This document shows, piece after piece, positions 1 to 9,560 of a stretch of DNA of 64,000 bases. The notes under the pieces were generated by a model. The model was not told where the DNA came from. It worked only from the letters and a program-made list of their open reading frames with translations, and searched no databases. The stretch's first letter is position 1, and every line of letters starts with the position of its first letter. The translations under genes were made by a program, and so were the position numbers. The stretch lies in the NCBI RefSeq assembly GCF_036346595.1, contig NZ_CP107834.1:4340001-4404000 (forward strand), in the 5' to 3' direction. Source of the DNA: Streptomyces sp. NBC_00525 (GTDB lineage: Bacteria; Actinomycetota; Actinomycetes; Streptomycetales; Streptomycetaceae).

Positions 1-1442
<1,442 letters not shown>

Positions 1443-1507
1443 GCCCGGCTGCCCGTACGGCGACGGCTGGGCCCGGTCGCGCCCGTACGGTGACGGGCTG
1501 GGTGGCT

Positions 1508-1542
1508 CCCGGTCCGCGCGTCCTGGGGGCGCGTGGACCGGG
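1508..1542. terminator. Bidirectional hairpin terminator after pckG
   Basis: The arm CCCGGTCCGCGCG (1508-1520) pairs with CGCGTGGACCGGG (1530-1542), 13 pairs with one G-U, around a 9-base loop. It lies between two convergent stop codons (1442 and 1547). A 10-base direct repeat GCCCGTACGG occurs just upstream at 1451-1460 and 1481-1490. Confidence 0.7.
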
Positions 1543-1546
1543 GCCG

Positions 1547-1945
1547 TCAGTGGGCGCCGACCAGATCGGTCCGGGAGCCGGCCGGCAGGGCCTCCGTGTG
1601 GGCGTCCATGCGCTCGGCCGCGAGGATCGCGACCGTCGTGTCGGCGCGGGAGGCCGCCACCACCAGGGCCCGGCCCGCGAGGGCGTGGGCGCGGCGGTGG
1701 AGGGCGGATGCGGGCGCGTCGCTCAGACCGGCGTGCCGGACGGGCGGGGCGCCGCGCAGCCTGGCGACCTGCTCGGCGATGCGGTCGGCCGCCTCGTCGA
1801 GCCCCAGGTCGTCGGTGACCGCGAGCAGCGCGGCCAGGTGTCCCGCGAGCTGGATGTCCAGCTCCTCCTCGCGAGTGCGGCGCGGGAAGTCGCCGGCGTG
1901 GTCGGCCGGTGTGAGGACCGATTTGGGACGGATCGGTTCGTACAT
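1547..1945 (-). CDS. Conserved hypothetical protein, 132 aa
   Basis: I do not recognise a named domain. The protein is Ala-rich and mostly helical in character, with no signal peptide or membrane segment. It begins MYEPIRPKSVLTP and contains a histidine/alanine-rich middle (ALHRRAHALAGRALVVAASRADT). The ATG at 1943-1945 is preceded by AGGAGG at good spacing, which supports the start. It converges on pckG, and in Streptomyces a small gene of this kind commonly accompanies PEPCK, but nothing here shows a functional link. The A+T-richer stretch 1946-2037 upstream is the likely promoter. Confidence 0.75.
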   Translation of the reverse strand: MYEPIRPKSVLTPADHAGDFPRRTREEELDIQLAGHLAALLAVTDDLGLDEAADRIAEQVARLRGAPPVRHAGLSDAPASALHRRAHALAGRALVVAASRADTTVAILAAERMDAHTEALPAGSRTDLVGAH

Positions 1946-2037
1946 GGATGGCCTCCTGGTGGTGCTGTGAGGACCATCCTAGCTTGGATTCAGTCTAAAG
2001 TTATCCATCTTCGAGTATTGGGCCGGATCGGTGGTGG

Positions 2038-3249
2038 TTACACCTGGCTGTAGCCGTCCAGGAAGTGGGCGATCCGGCCGATCGCGTCCGTCAGGTCCTC
2101 GGTGGTGGGCAGCGTGACCACGCGGAAGTGGTCCGGGTCCGGCCAGTTGAACCCCGTCCCCTGCACCACCATGATCTTCTCCGCCCGCAGCAGGTCCAGG
2201 ACCATTTGGCGGTCGTCCTTGATCTTGTAGACCTTCGGGTCGAGCCGGGGGAAGAGGTAGAGCGCGCCCTTCGGCTTCACACAGGTCACGCCCGGAATCC
2301 GGGTCAGCAGGTCGTACGCCGCGTCGCGCTGCTCCAGGATGCGGCCGCCCGGCAGCACCAGCTCGTTGATCGACTGCCGGCCGCCGAGCGCCGTGGCGAC
2401 GGCGTGCTGCGCGGGCATGTTCGCGCACAGCCGCATGTTGGCCAGGATCGTCAGCCCCTCGATGTACGAGGAGGCGTGGGCCTTGGGGCCGCACACCGCC
2501 ATCCAGCCCGAGCGGTACCCGGCGACGCGGTAGTTCTTGGACAGCCCGTTGAAGGTCAGCACCATCAGATCGGGGGCGATCGTGGCGGTGGGCGTGTGCG
2601 TCGCCCCGTCGTACAGGATGCGGTCGTAGATCTCGTCGGAGCAGACGACCAGGTTGTGCCGGCGGGCGATCTCCGTCAGCCCGCGCAGCATCTCCTCGTC
2701 GTACACCGCGCCGGTCGGGTTGTTCGGGTTGATGATCACCAGCGCCTTGGTGCGGTCGGTGACCTTCCGCTCGATGTCGGCGAGGTCCGGCATCCAGTCG
2801 GACTGCTCGTCGCAGCGGTAGTGCACGGCCGTGCCCCCGGCCAGCGCGACCGACGCCGTCCACAGCGGGTAGTCCGGGGCGGGGACCAGCACCTCGTCGC
2901 CGTCGTCGAGCAGCGCCTGCATCGACATCTGGATCAGCTCCGAGACGCCGTTGCCCAGGTAGACGTCCTCGACGTCCAGCTCGATGCCCTTGGTCTGGTA
3001 GTGCTGCATCACCGCGCGGCGGGCCGACAGTAGCCCCTTCGCGTCGCCGTAGCCGTGCGCCCCGGCGACATTGCGCAGGATGTCCTCGAGGATTTCGGGT
3101 GGGCACTCGAAGCCGAAGGCGGCCGGGTTGCCGGTGTTCAGCTTGAGGATGCGATGCCCGGCCGCCTCCAGCCGCATCGCCTCCTCCAGCACCGGGCCGC
3201 GGATTTCGTAGCAGACGTTGGCGAGCTTCGTGGACTGGATGACCTGCAT
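2038..3249 (-). CDS. Alanine/aspartate-type PLP aminotransferase (AlaA-like)
   Basis: Class I/II fold-type I aminotransferase of the AlaA/AlaT group, which interconverts pyruvate and alanine with glutamate. Visible family marks are KLNTGNPAAFGFECP near the N-terminus, NPNNPTGA in the middle, the SDEIYDRILYDG segment with the PLP-binding Asp and Tyr, and the Schiff-base lysine in LSKNYRVAGYRSGW (Lys238 by this start). The length of 403 residues is normal. I chose the ATG at 3249 because homologues align from MQVIQSTKLANV. A GTG nine codons upstream (3276) is possible and gives 412 residues, and neither start has a strong Shine-Dalgarno sequence. It is transcribed alone, with a long upstream region shared with the divergent protease gene. 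Confidence 0.9.
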   Translation of the reverse strand: MQVIQSTKLANVCYEIRGPVLEEAMRLEAAGHRILKLNTGNPAAFGFECPPEILEDILRNVAGAHGYGDAKGLLSARRAVMQHYQTKGIELDVEDVYLGNGVSELIQMSMQALLDDGDEVLVPAPDYPLWTASVALAGGTAVHYRCDEQSDWMPDLADIERKVTDRTKALVIINPNNPTGAVYDEEMLRGLTEIARRHNLVVCSDEIYDRILYDGATHTPTATIAPDLMVLTFNGLSKNYRVAGYRSGWMAVCGPKAHASSYIEGLTILANMRLCANMPAQHAVATALGGRQSINELVLPGGRILEQRDAAYDLLTRIPGVTCVKPKGALYLFPRLDPKVYKIKDDRQMVLDLLRAEKIMVVQGTGFNWPDPDHFRVVTLPTTEDLTDAIGRIAHFLDGYSQV

Positions 3250-3655
3250 GCCGGCGAGCTTACGACTGTGATTCACGGCCCGCCCCGCCTTCGGTGACGG
3301 CCCGGCCCGGCCGGGCGGGGGCGCACGTACGTGCGGGCTTTCATCGCCATGCGCCCGCCTCCCGCGAGCCGTGGGAACGCTGGAAGCGGACGGCGCGCGG
3401 CTTGGAAACGGGTGGTCCGGCGGTGTGACGCACGGGGACGGGTGAGATACGCCACGGAGTGGTACGGAAGGGAGCCTCCGCGAGGTTCGCGTTGACGCTC
3501 ATCCGGGAAGCCGCGCACCCCCGGGCCCGGCGGACGGCCGGAATTCACCTCTTGTGCGGGCCACCCGCGTACGCGAGCATGCGCATGTCAAACCGAAGGA
3601 ACTTCGGTTGCAGAGGGCTGTCGCGCTCTGTTCGTTCGCAAGAGGGGACCCCCAC
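3250..3655. promoter_or_regulatory. Divergent intergenic region, aminotransferase / protease
   Basis: About 400 bases without a convincing gene between two divergent starts. Reading frames across it are Arg/Pro/Gly-rich with no codon bias of a real gene. A small perfect hairpin, AACCGAAG (3591-3598) with CTTCGGTT (3602-3609) and loop GAA, sits about 45 bases before the protease start and would lie in its 5' leader. No clear -10/-35 pair is visible. Confidence 0.5.
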
Positions 3656-4498
3656 ATGAAAAAGCCTCTCGTCGGTGCGCTCTTCGCCGTGCTGCTCATG
3701 GGCGCGGGCATCGCGCCCGCCACCGCCGCTCCGACGCAGGCCCCGGCCCCGGCTCCGGTCCGGGCCGCCGTCGGCTTCGCCGGCACCGTGGCGCTCAGCA
3801 ACTGCTCGGGCTCCGTCGTCCGCACCCCCGCCTCGCAGCCGGACGACCCCGCCCTGGTGCTGTCCAACGGGCACTGCCTGGAGACCGGCTTCCCGGCCCC
3901 CGGCGAGGTCGTGTACAACCGCTCCTCCAGCCGGAGCTTCACCCTGCTCAACGCCTCCGGCCGGGGCGTCGGCACGCTCCGGGCGAGCAGGATCGCGTAC
4001 GGGACGATGACGGACACCGACATATCGGTGTACCGGCTCACCTCCACGTACGCCCAGATCAAGAGCCGCTACGGGATCGACGCCCTGGAACTCAGCACCA
4101 CGCACCCCGTGCAGGGCACCGCGATCACCGTCGTGTCCGGGTACTGGAAGCGCACCTACAGCTGCAACGTGGACGGATTCGTCTACCGGCTCAAGGAGGG
4201 CTCCTGGACCTGGAAGGACTCGGTCCGCTACACCTCCGCCTGCCAGACCATCGGCGGCACGTCCGGCTCGCCGGTGATCGACAACGCCACCGGCAAGGTC
4301 GTCGCCGTCAACAACACCGGCAACGAGGACGGCCTGCGGTGCGCGGACAACAATCCGTGCGAGGTCGACGAGAACGGACAGGTGACGGTCCGCCAGGGCA
4401 TCAACTACGCCCAGCACACCTACGGCATCGCCGCGTGCGTCGGTACCGGCAACGTCTTCGACCTGAACCGCGCCGGATGCACCCTGCCCAAGCCGTGA
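3656..4498 (+). CDS. Secreted trypsin-like serine protease (S1 family)
   Basis: Extracellular serine peptidase of 280 residues. The start ATG at 3656 follows AGAGGGG and gives a clean Sec signal peptide (MKKPLVGALFAVLLMGAGIA, cleavage near ATAA-PTQ). The catalytic triad can be read directly: His73 in SNGHC, Asp120 or Asp122 in TDTDIS, and Ser203 in GGTSGSPV. Cysteines flank the histidine and serine regions, as in secreted actinobacterial S1 enzymes. There is no long propeptide, so it is unlike the SGPB-type proteases. It ends at a very strong bidirectional hairpin. The substrate is unknown. Confidence 0.88.
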   Translation: MKKPLVGALFAVLLMGAGIAPATAAPTQAPAPAPVRAAVGFAGTVALSNCSGSVVRTPASQPDDPALVLSNGHCLETGFPAPGEVVYNRSSSRSFTLLNASGRGVGTLRASRIAYGTMTDTDISVYRLTSTYAQIKSRYGIDALELSTTHPVQGTAITVVSGYWKRTYSCNVDGFVYRLKEGSWTWKDSVRYTSACQTIGGTSGSPVIDNATGKVVAVNNTGNEDGLRCADNNPCEVDENGQVTVRQGINYAQHTYGIAACVGTGNVFDLNRAGCTLPKP

Positions 4499-4504
4499 CG
4501 TGTG

Positions 4505-4550
4505 ACGTGTGAGGGGGCGGGGCCGCGTCCGGCCCCGCCCCCTCACACGT
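4505..4550. terminator. Perfect 20-bp bidirectional terminator
   Basis: The arm 4505-4524 (ACGTGTGAGGGGGCGGGGCC) is perfectly complementary to 4531-4550 around the loop GCGTCC. It separates the convergent protease and DUF1206 genes. Confidence 0.9.
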
Positions 4551-4559
4551 CCGCTCCGG

Positions 4560-5402
4560 TCAGATCCTGCGCCACCGCGCGTTCGCCAGCGAGAAGACGC
4601 CGAAGGCGACCAGGCCCGCCGCGACGAGGCCCAGCAGCCAGGGCCCGGCCGGGGTCGCGCTGAAGGCGCGCAGGGTGTCGTCCATGCCCTTGGCCTCGCC
4701 GGAACGGGCCTTCACCGCGGCCGACACCGCGAAACCTCCCGCCACCGCGAAGACGAGCCCCCGGCTGACCCCGCCCGCGACCCCGGCGACGTCCACCGCC
4801 CGCCGCACCGCCGCCGACATCGCGTCCGTCCGCAGATGCTCGCGGAACTTCCGGAGCGCCGCCCGGCCCGCGATCCACAGCCCCGCGCAGGCGATGCCCA
4901 CGCCCGCCGCGCCCACCAGCCAGCGGCCGCCCGGCATGTCCAGCACGCGGGCCGTGACGTCCTGCGAGCGGGCGTCACCGCTGCCGCTCCCGCTGCCCCG
5001 GTCACCGGCCGCGAACATCAGGACCGAGGAGGCGACGAAGGCGTAGAAGACGGCCCGTCCGCCCGAGGCCAGCCGCTTGGTCGCCTTGCGGCCGTCCGGG
5101 CCGGCCGCGCCGAACGCCGCCTCGGACAGCCGCCACAGGGCCATGCCCGCCAGGGCCAGACCCAGCACCCACAGCAGTACGTGGCCGAAGGGCTTCCGCG
5201 CGATCTCCGCGAGCGCCCCGCCCCGGTCCGCCTGCTCGCCGCCGCCGCCGTCGAGGGCGATGCGCAGGGCGAGGAACCCGACGAGGAAGTAGATGACCCC
5301 GCGCGCCGCGAACCCGGCGCGGCCGGCCGCCCCCACGGTCGTACTGTTGCCCGCCCGCCGTGCCTTCCGGTGGCCCTTGGAGGCCGTCGCAGAGATGTCC
5401 AT
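4560..5402 (-). CDS. DUF1206 family integral membrane protein
   Basis: 280-residue membrane protein of the actinobacterial DUF1206 family, which is built of three related two-helix units. The repeats are visible as GRAGFAARGVIYFLVGFLALR near the N-terminus, GVGIACAGLWIAGRAALRKF in the middle and GGVSRGLVFAVAGGFAVSAA towards the end, each with an Ala/Gly-rich helix pair. A short basic N-terminus precedes the first unit. Function is unknown for the family. It starts 34 bases after the stop of the D-aminoacylase gene on the same strand, so it may be read through from the catabolic operon, but its weak ribosome site and different theme argue against a tight functional tie. Confidence 0.85.
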   Translation of the reverse strand: MDISATASKGHRKARRAGNSTTVGAAGRAGFAARGVIYFLVGFLALRIALDGGGGEQADRGGALAEIARKPFGHVLLWVLGLALAGMALWRLSEAAFGAAGPDGRKATKRLASGGRAVFYAFVASSVLMFAAGDRGSGSGSGDARSQDVTARVLDMPGGRWLVGAAGVGIACAGLWIAGRAALRKFREHLRTDAMSAAVRRAVDVAGVAGGVSRGLVFAVAGGFAVSAAVKARSGEAKGMDDTLRAFSATPAGPWLLGLVAAGLVAFGVFSLANARWRRI

Positions 5403-5436
5403 GCCGGCTCGGTTGCCCCGGCGGCGGCCGGGGAAA

Positions 5437-7059
5437 CTACGCCGCGCCCGCCGTCCGGCGCACGGAGCGGCCGGCCAGTACCTGCGTACGCCTGCCGTCC
5501 TCGATCACGAAACGGCCGTCGATCAGCACGTGCGGGATGCCCGTCGGCAGGGCGCGCGGCTCGTCGAAGGTGGAGCCCGCCGCCACCGTGTCCGGGTCGA
5601 AGAGCACCAGGTCGGCGCGGTAGCCCTCGCGCACGAGCCCCCGGTCGGGCAGCCGCAGCCGGGCCGCCGGGCGCGCGGTGAGATGGGCGACGCACTCCTC
5701 CAGCGGGAGGACGCCCAGCTCGCGTGCGTAGCGGCCCAGGTAGTGGGGAAAGGTGCCGTAGGCGCGGGGGTGAGGCTTGTCGCCCTGGAGGATGCCGTCG
5801 CTGCCGCCCGTGTGCACCCGGTGGCGCATGATCCGGCGGACGTTCTCCTCGTGGCCGACGTGTTGCAGGATCGTCGTCCCGAGCCGGTCCTCCAGCAGCA
5901 GCCGCCGCGCGACCGTCCAGGGCTCCTCGCCCCGCCGGTCCGCCGACTCGGCCACCGTGAGACCGATGTACGCGGCGAGCGCGGGCTCGCCGGTGCCGGA
6001 GATCTCGATGGTGTCCCACTCGATCGGCACCCCGTGGCAGCCGTCCGAGCCGGTGACCTCCAGGGCGTGGCGGATGCGGGCGGCCGTGTCCGGGCCGGCC
6101 AGCCGGGCCAGGACCGCCGCCGGGCCGCCCTCGCTGGCCCAGCCGGGCAGCAGCGCGGCGAGCGTCGTACAGCCCGGCGTGTACGGGTAGGTGTCCAGGG
6201 AGATGTCGGCGCCCGCGTCGAGCGCCCCGTCCAGCAGGGCGAGCAGTTCGGGGGCGCGGCCCTCGTTGACCCCGAAGTTCATGGTCGCGTGCGCCAGATG
6301 CAGGGCGCAGCCCGCGCTCCGGGTGAGCCGCACCATCTCCTCGTACGCCTCCAGCGCCCCGGCGCCGTACGAGCGGTGGTGCGGGCAGTAGTAGCCGCCG
6401 TGCGCGGCCACCACCCGGCACAGCTCGGTGAGTTCGGCGTCGTCCGCGTACATGCCGGGCGTGTACGTCAGCCCGGACGACATGCCGACCGCGCCCTCGC
6501 GCATGCCCTGGTCCACGAGCGCGCGCATCCGGTCCAGTTCGGCGGCGGTCGCGGGCCGGTCCTCCCAGCCGACCGCGTACATCCGGACCGTGCCCTGCGG
6601 GATCAGATAGGCGGCGTTGACCGCGATGCCCCGGCCGCCGAAGTTGCGGTCGAGCCGGTCGAGGTAGCCGCCGACCGTGCGCCAGTCGAAGTCGATGTCC
6701 TCGCCGTCGCCGTTCCACCCGGCGATGGAGCGGCGGACCTCGGCGAGCGTGCGGTCGTCCACGGGCGCGTACGACAGGCCGTCCTGGCCCAGGACCTCCA
6801 GCGTGACGCCCTGCGCGGCCTTCGCGCTGTGGTCCGGGTCGCGCAGCAGCGCCAGGTCGCTGTGGGCGTGCATGTCGATGAAGCCGGGGGCGAGGGCGAG
6901 CCCGCCGGCGTCCAGGGTGCGGGCGCCGGCGGGACGGGGGCCGGGGGAGTCCTCGCGGTGGATCTCCGCGATCCGGCCGCCGGAGACGGCCACGTCGGCG
7001 CGGTAGGAGGGCGTGGCGGTGCCGTCGATGACGCGGGCGTCGCGGATGACGAGGTCCAT
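5437..7059 (-). CDS. N-acyl-D-amino-acid deacylase family amidohydrolase
   Basis: 540-residue cytosolic member of the D-aminoacylase branch of the amidohydrolase superfamily, which removes the acyl group from N-acyl-D-amino acids or similar substrates. Seen: MDLVIRDARVIDGTA start, HxH metal motif in GFIDMHAHSDL (His64, His66), CPHHRSYG and LHLAHATMNFG histidine regions, SLDTYPYTPG, and HTGGSDGI with the catalytic-type Asp. The segment that in classical D-aminoacylase reads GNCG, supplying a zinc-binding cysteine, reads GQDG here (residues 91-94), so this is a distinct subclass. ATG at 7059 has AAAGG upstream. It lies 36 bases after the deaminase gene and is probably cotranscribed with it. The neighbours suggest the deacetylation step of an amino-sugar acid or D-amino-acid pathway. 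Confidence 0.9.
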   Translation of the reverse strand: MDLVIRDARVIDGTATPSYRADVAVSGGRIAEIHREDSPGPRPAGARTLDAGGLALAPGFIDMHAHSDLALLRDPDHSAKAAQGVTLEVLGQDGLSYAPVDDRTLAEVRRSIAGWNGDGEDIDFDWRTVGGYLDRLDRNFGGRGIAVNAAYLIPQGTVRMYAVGWEDRPATAAELDRMRALVDQGMREGAVGMSSGLTYTPGMYADDAELTELCRVVAAHGGYYCPHHRSYGAGALEAYEEMVRLTRSAGCALHLAHATMNFGVNEGRAPELLALLDGALDAGADISLDTYPYTPGCTTLAALLPGWASEGGPAAVLARLAGPDTAARIRHALEVTGSDGCHGVPIEWDTIEISGTGEPALAAYIGLTVAESADRRGEEPWTVARRLLLEDRLGTTILQHVGHEENVRRIMRHRVHTGGSDGILQGDKPHPRAYGTFPHYLGRYARELGVLPLEECVAHLTARPAARLRLPDRGLVREGYRADLVLFDPDTVAAGSTFDEPRALPTGIPHVLIDGRFVIEDGRRTQVLAGRSVRRTAGAA

Positions 7060-7095
7060 GGGGCCTGGGCCTTTCTCGGGGGCGGGGGGCCCGGC

Positions 7096-8385
7096 TCAGA
7101 AGAAGGTGCGGACGAAGTCGGTGACCGTGCCGTCCGTGTCGACGAGGGGGATCAGCTGCCACTTGTCGAAGCTGGTGCACGGGTGGGACAGGCCCATCCC
7201 CACCCAGTCCCCGACCTCCAGCTCCGCGCCCTCCTCCGTGCGCAGCCAGGTGTGCTGGTCGGACAGGCCGGTGACGGTGATTCCCGCGGCCGGCCGCACC
7301 GAGCCGTCCCGGCCGGAGCGCACCACCTGCGCCTCGGGCAGATCCAGGTCGTACGCCGCGTCCCGCTTGCCCGCGTTGAGGAACGCCTGCCCGGCGGACG
7401 GGCGCGACACCACCTGCGCCCACAGCCGGAACGCCGGTCGCAGCGCGCCCTCCTCGGGCACCCGGTTGAACGGGGTGAGGTGGCGGTAGTGCCCGTCGTC
7501 GTGCGAGACGTAGGCGCCCGAGCGCAGCAGCTTGAGCACGGGGGCGGACAGCTCCGGGATCTCGGCGAACACGTCCGCCACCGCGTCGAACCACGCGCTG
7601 CCGCCCGCGCTGATCACGATGCGCTCGCCGGGCCCCAGCGCGGCGAACCGGCCCGCCGCGTCGAACCCGGCGGCCAGCGCGACGAGTCGGCGCAGCCAGG
7701 CCCGGACCCGCTCGCCGGACGCCTCGGGCACCTCGCCCTCGTACCCGGCGACGCCCACCAGACGCAGCGTCGCCGCCCCGGCCACCGCGTCGGCCACGGC
7801 GGCGCACTCCGCCTCGGTCCGCGCCCCGGTGCGGGCGCCCTCGCCGGCGCCCAGCTCCACCACCACGTCCACCGGGCGGACGGCGCCCGCCGCGCGCAGG
7901 GCCGCGTCCATCAGCTCGACGCCGCGCACGGAGTCGACGTAGCAGACGAAGGTGAGGCCGGGGTCGGCGTCCAGTTCGCCGGCGAGCCAGCGCAGTGCGG
8001 CGGGGTCCACCAGCTCGTTGGCCAGGAAGATCCGGTCGATGCCGAACGCGCGGTAGACGCGCGCCTGGTGGGGGACGGCCGCCGTGATGCCCCAGGCGCC
8101 GTGCTCCAGCTGGCGGGCGAACAGCTGCGGGGACATCGAGGTCTTGCCGTGCGGCGCGAACGCGAGGCCGTGGCGCTCGGCGTACGTCTCCAGGAGCGCG
8201 AGGTTGTGTTCGACGGACTCGGCGGACAGCGCGAGCACCGGGGTGGTGAAGCCGCCGTCGAAGAGGTTCCGGCGCTCGGCGGCCAGCGCGCCGACGGTCA
8301 GGCCCTCGGCGTCGGGCGGGAGGCCCTTGAACCGGTGGTCGACCGGTTCGTCGGCGAGAGCGGTCACGTGGGGCGCGGTGGCCAT
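7096..8385 (-). CDS. Fold-III PLP D-amino acid / amino-sugar acid deaminase
   Basis: 429-residue enzyme related to eukaryotic-type D-serine dehydratase and D-threonine aldolase: an alanine-racemase-like barrel with the PLP lysine in APHGKTSMSP (Lys81) and a C-terminal beta domain with the zinc-type His-x-Cys pair in GLSHPCTSF (His401, Cys403). These enzymes eliminate water or ammonia from D-hydroxy-amino acids and also act on D-glucosaminate. The ATG at 8385 follows GAGGAG; a longer reading to 8436 lacks a ribosome site. It is the promoter-proximal gene of a two- or three-gene minus-strand unit and diverges from the kinase/IclR/RidA operon across a 143-base region with repeat elements. Confidence 0.88.
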   Translation of the reverse strand: MATAPHVTALADEPVDHRFKGLPPDAEGLTVGALAAERRNLFDGGFTTPVLALSAESVEHNLALLETYAERHGLAFAPHGKTSMSPQLFARQLEHGAWGITAAVPHQARVYRAFGIDRIFLANELVDPAALRWLAGELDADPGLTFVCYVDSVRGVELMDAALRAAGAVRPVDVVVELGAGEGARTGARTEAECAAVADAVAGAATLRLVGVAGYEGEVPEASGERVRAWLRRLVALAAGFDAAGRFAALGPGERIVISAGGSAWFDAVADVFAEIPELSAPVLKLLRSGAYVSHDDGHYRHLTPFNRVPEEGALRPAFRLWAQVVSRPSAGQAFLNAGKRDAAYDLDLPEAQVVRSGRDGSVRPAAGITVTGLSDQHTWLRTEEGAELEVGDWVGMGLSHPCTSFDKWQLIPLVDTDGTVTDFVRTFF

Positions 8386-8528
8386 GGGGTCTCCTCGGTC
8401 CGGTCGGCTTACGATTGCAGCATATGCAACACCCATTGCGTATATCGCTCATGGCTGTCTAACATCCGAGCCGACGCCCGGTCAATGGTGAGTGCCGGTG
8501 CCGCCGCCCGACTGCTGAGGAGCCCCGC
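8386..8528. promoter_or_regulatory. Divergent promoter with repeated operator-like elements
   Basis: The region contains ATTGCAGCATATGCAA (8414-8429), whose core TTGCA...TGCAA is an inverted repeat, and a related copy ATTGCGTATATCGC (8435-8448), spaced about two helical turns apart. This A+T-rich block stands out against its surroundings. The IclR regulator encoded in the divergent operon is the natural candidate to bind it. The binding assignment is inference. Confidence 0.55.
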
Positions 8529-9560
8529 GTGTCCGCAACCGCGACCGCCGACGTCGTGTGCCTCGGCGAGTCCATGGTGACGTTCCTGCCCTCGCGCCCC
8601 GGACGCCTCGCCGACGTGCCGTCCTTCGCGCGCGGCATCGGCGGCGCCGAGTCCAACGTGGCCTGCGCGCTCGCCGCCGCCGGACACCGCACGGCCTGGG
8701 TGAGCCGGGTCGGGGCGGACGGCTTCGGCGACCACCTGGTCGGGGCGATCGCCGCCTACGGCGTGGACACCTCGTACGTACGGCGCGATCCGTCGCGGCC
8801 CACCGGGATCTACTTCCGCACGGCGACCGACCGGGCCGCGGACGTCCACGAGGTGGCGTACTACCGGGCCGGGTCGGCCGCCTCGGCGATGTCGCCGCGG
8901 ACCGTGCCGTACGAAGGGCTGCCGCAGGGGCGCGTCCTGCACCTCTCCGGGATCACGGCGGCGCTCTCGGCGGACTGCCTGGCGCTGCTCCGCGAACTCA
9001 CCGCCCCCCGGCCGGGACGGCCGCTCATCTCCTTCGACGTGAACTTCCGGCCGGCGCTGTGGCGGGGCGAGTCCCCCGCCGTCCTGCTCGATCTGGCGCG
9101 CCGGGCGGACGTGGTCTTCGTGGGCGAGGACGAGGCACAGGCGGCGTGGGGCGTCGTGGGCGCCGCCGCGATCCGGGAGGCGCTGCCGGAGCCGGGCGTG
9201 GTGGTCGTGAAGCGCGGCGCCGACGGCGTGACGGTGTTCTCCCGCCCCGCCCCGTGCGGCGGTCCCGACACCGTCACGCACGTGCCCGCGCTCCGGGTGG
9301 ACGTCGTCGCGCCCGTCGGCGCCGGGGACGCCTTCGCCGCCGGGTTCCTGTCCGGGACGCTGCGCGGGCTCCCCGTACGCGAACGGGCCCGGCACGGGCA
9401 TCTGATGGCCGCCGCCGTGCTCACCGTCGCCGGGGACCTCACCGGGCCGCCCGCGCGCGATTCGGCCGACCGGCTCGTCGCCCTGGACGACGACGCCTGG
9501 GGGAGACTGCGTCTCGGCCCCGGCTGGACGGGGGACGACACGGAGGTACGTACGCCATGA
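8529..9560 (+). CDS. PfkB-family sugar kinase, 2-keto-3-deoxygluconate kinase type
   Basis: 343-residue ribokinase-fold kinase. The N-terminus (CLGESMVTFLP, GGAESNVACALAAAG) matches KDG kinases, and the C-terminal PfkB signature reads GAGDAFAAGF with catalytic base Asp267. It would phosphorylate 2-keto-3-deoxygluconate or a similar acid sugar with ATP. The GTG start at 8529 follows GAGGAG. Its stop overlaps the IclR start by four bases (ATGA), indicating translational coupling. A KDG kinase is the expected next step after a D-glucosaminate deaminase, which fits the divergent deaminase and deacylase genes. Substrate identity is inferred from context and family only. Confidence 0.87.
   Translation: MSATATADVVCLGESMVTFLPSRPGRLADVPSFARGIGGAESNVACALAAAGHRTAWVSRVGADGFGDHLVGAIAAYGVDTSYVRRDPSRPTGIYFRTATDRAADVHEVAYYRAGSAASAMSPRTVPYEGLPQGRVLHLSGITAALSADCLALLRELTAPRPGRPLISFDVNFRPALWRGESPAVLLDLARRADVVFVGEDEAQAAWGVVGAAAIREALPEPGVVVVKRGADGVTVFSRPAPCGGPDTVTHVPALRVDVVAPVGAGDAFAAGFLSGTLRGLPVRERARHGHLMAAAVLTVAGDLTGPPARDSADRLVALDDDAWGRLRLGPGWTGDDTEVRTP

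Noticed and set aside
3273..3548. 91-residue open frame on the minus strand upstream of the aminotransferase
   Set aside because: Composition is Arg/Pro/Gly-rich, with no ribosome site and no bias in codon position. It spans the divergent promoter region and looks like chance in G+C-rich DNA.
5293..8580. Very long plus-strand open frame (over 1000 codons) opposite the catabolic genes
   Set aside because: It is the mirror of two well-supported minus-strand enzymes with clear motifs. Long antisense frames are normal in Streptomyces DNA.
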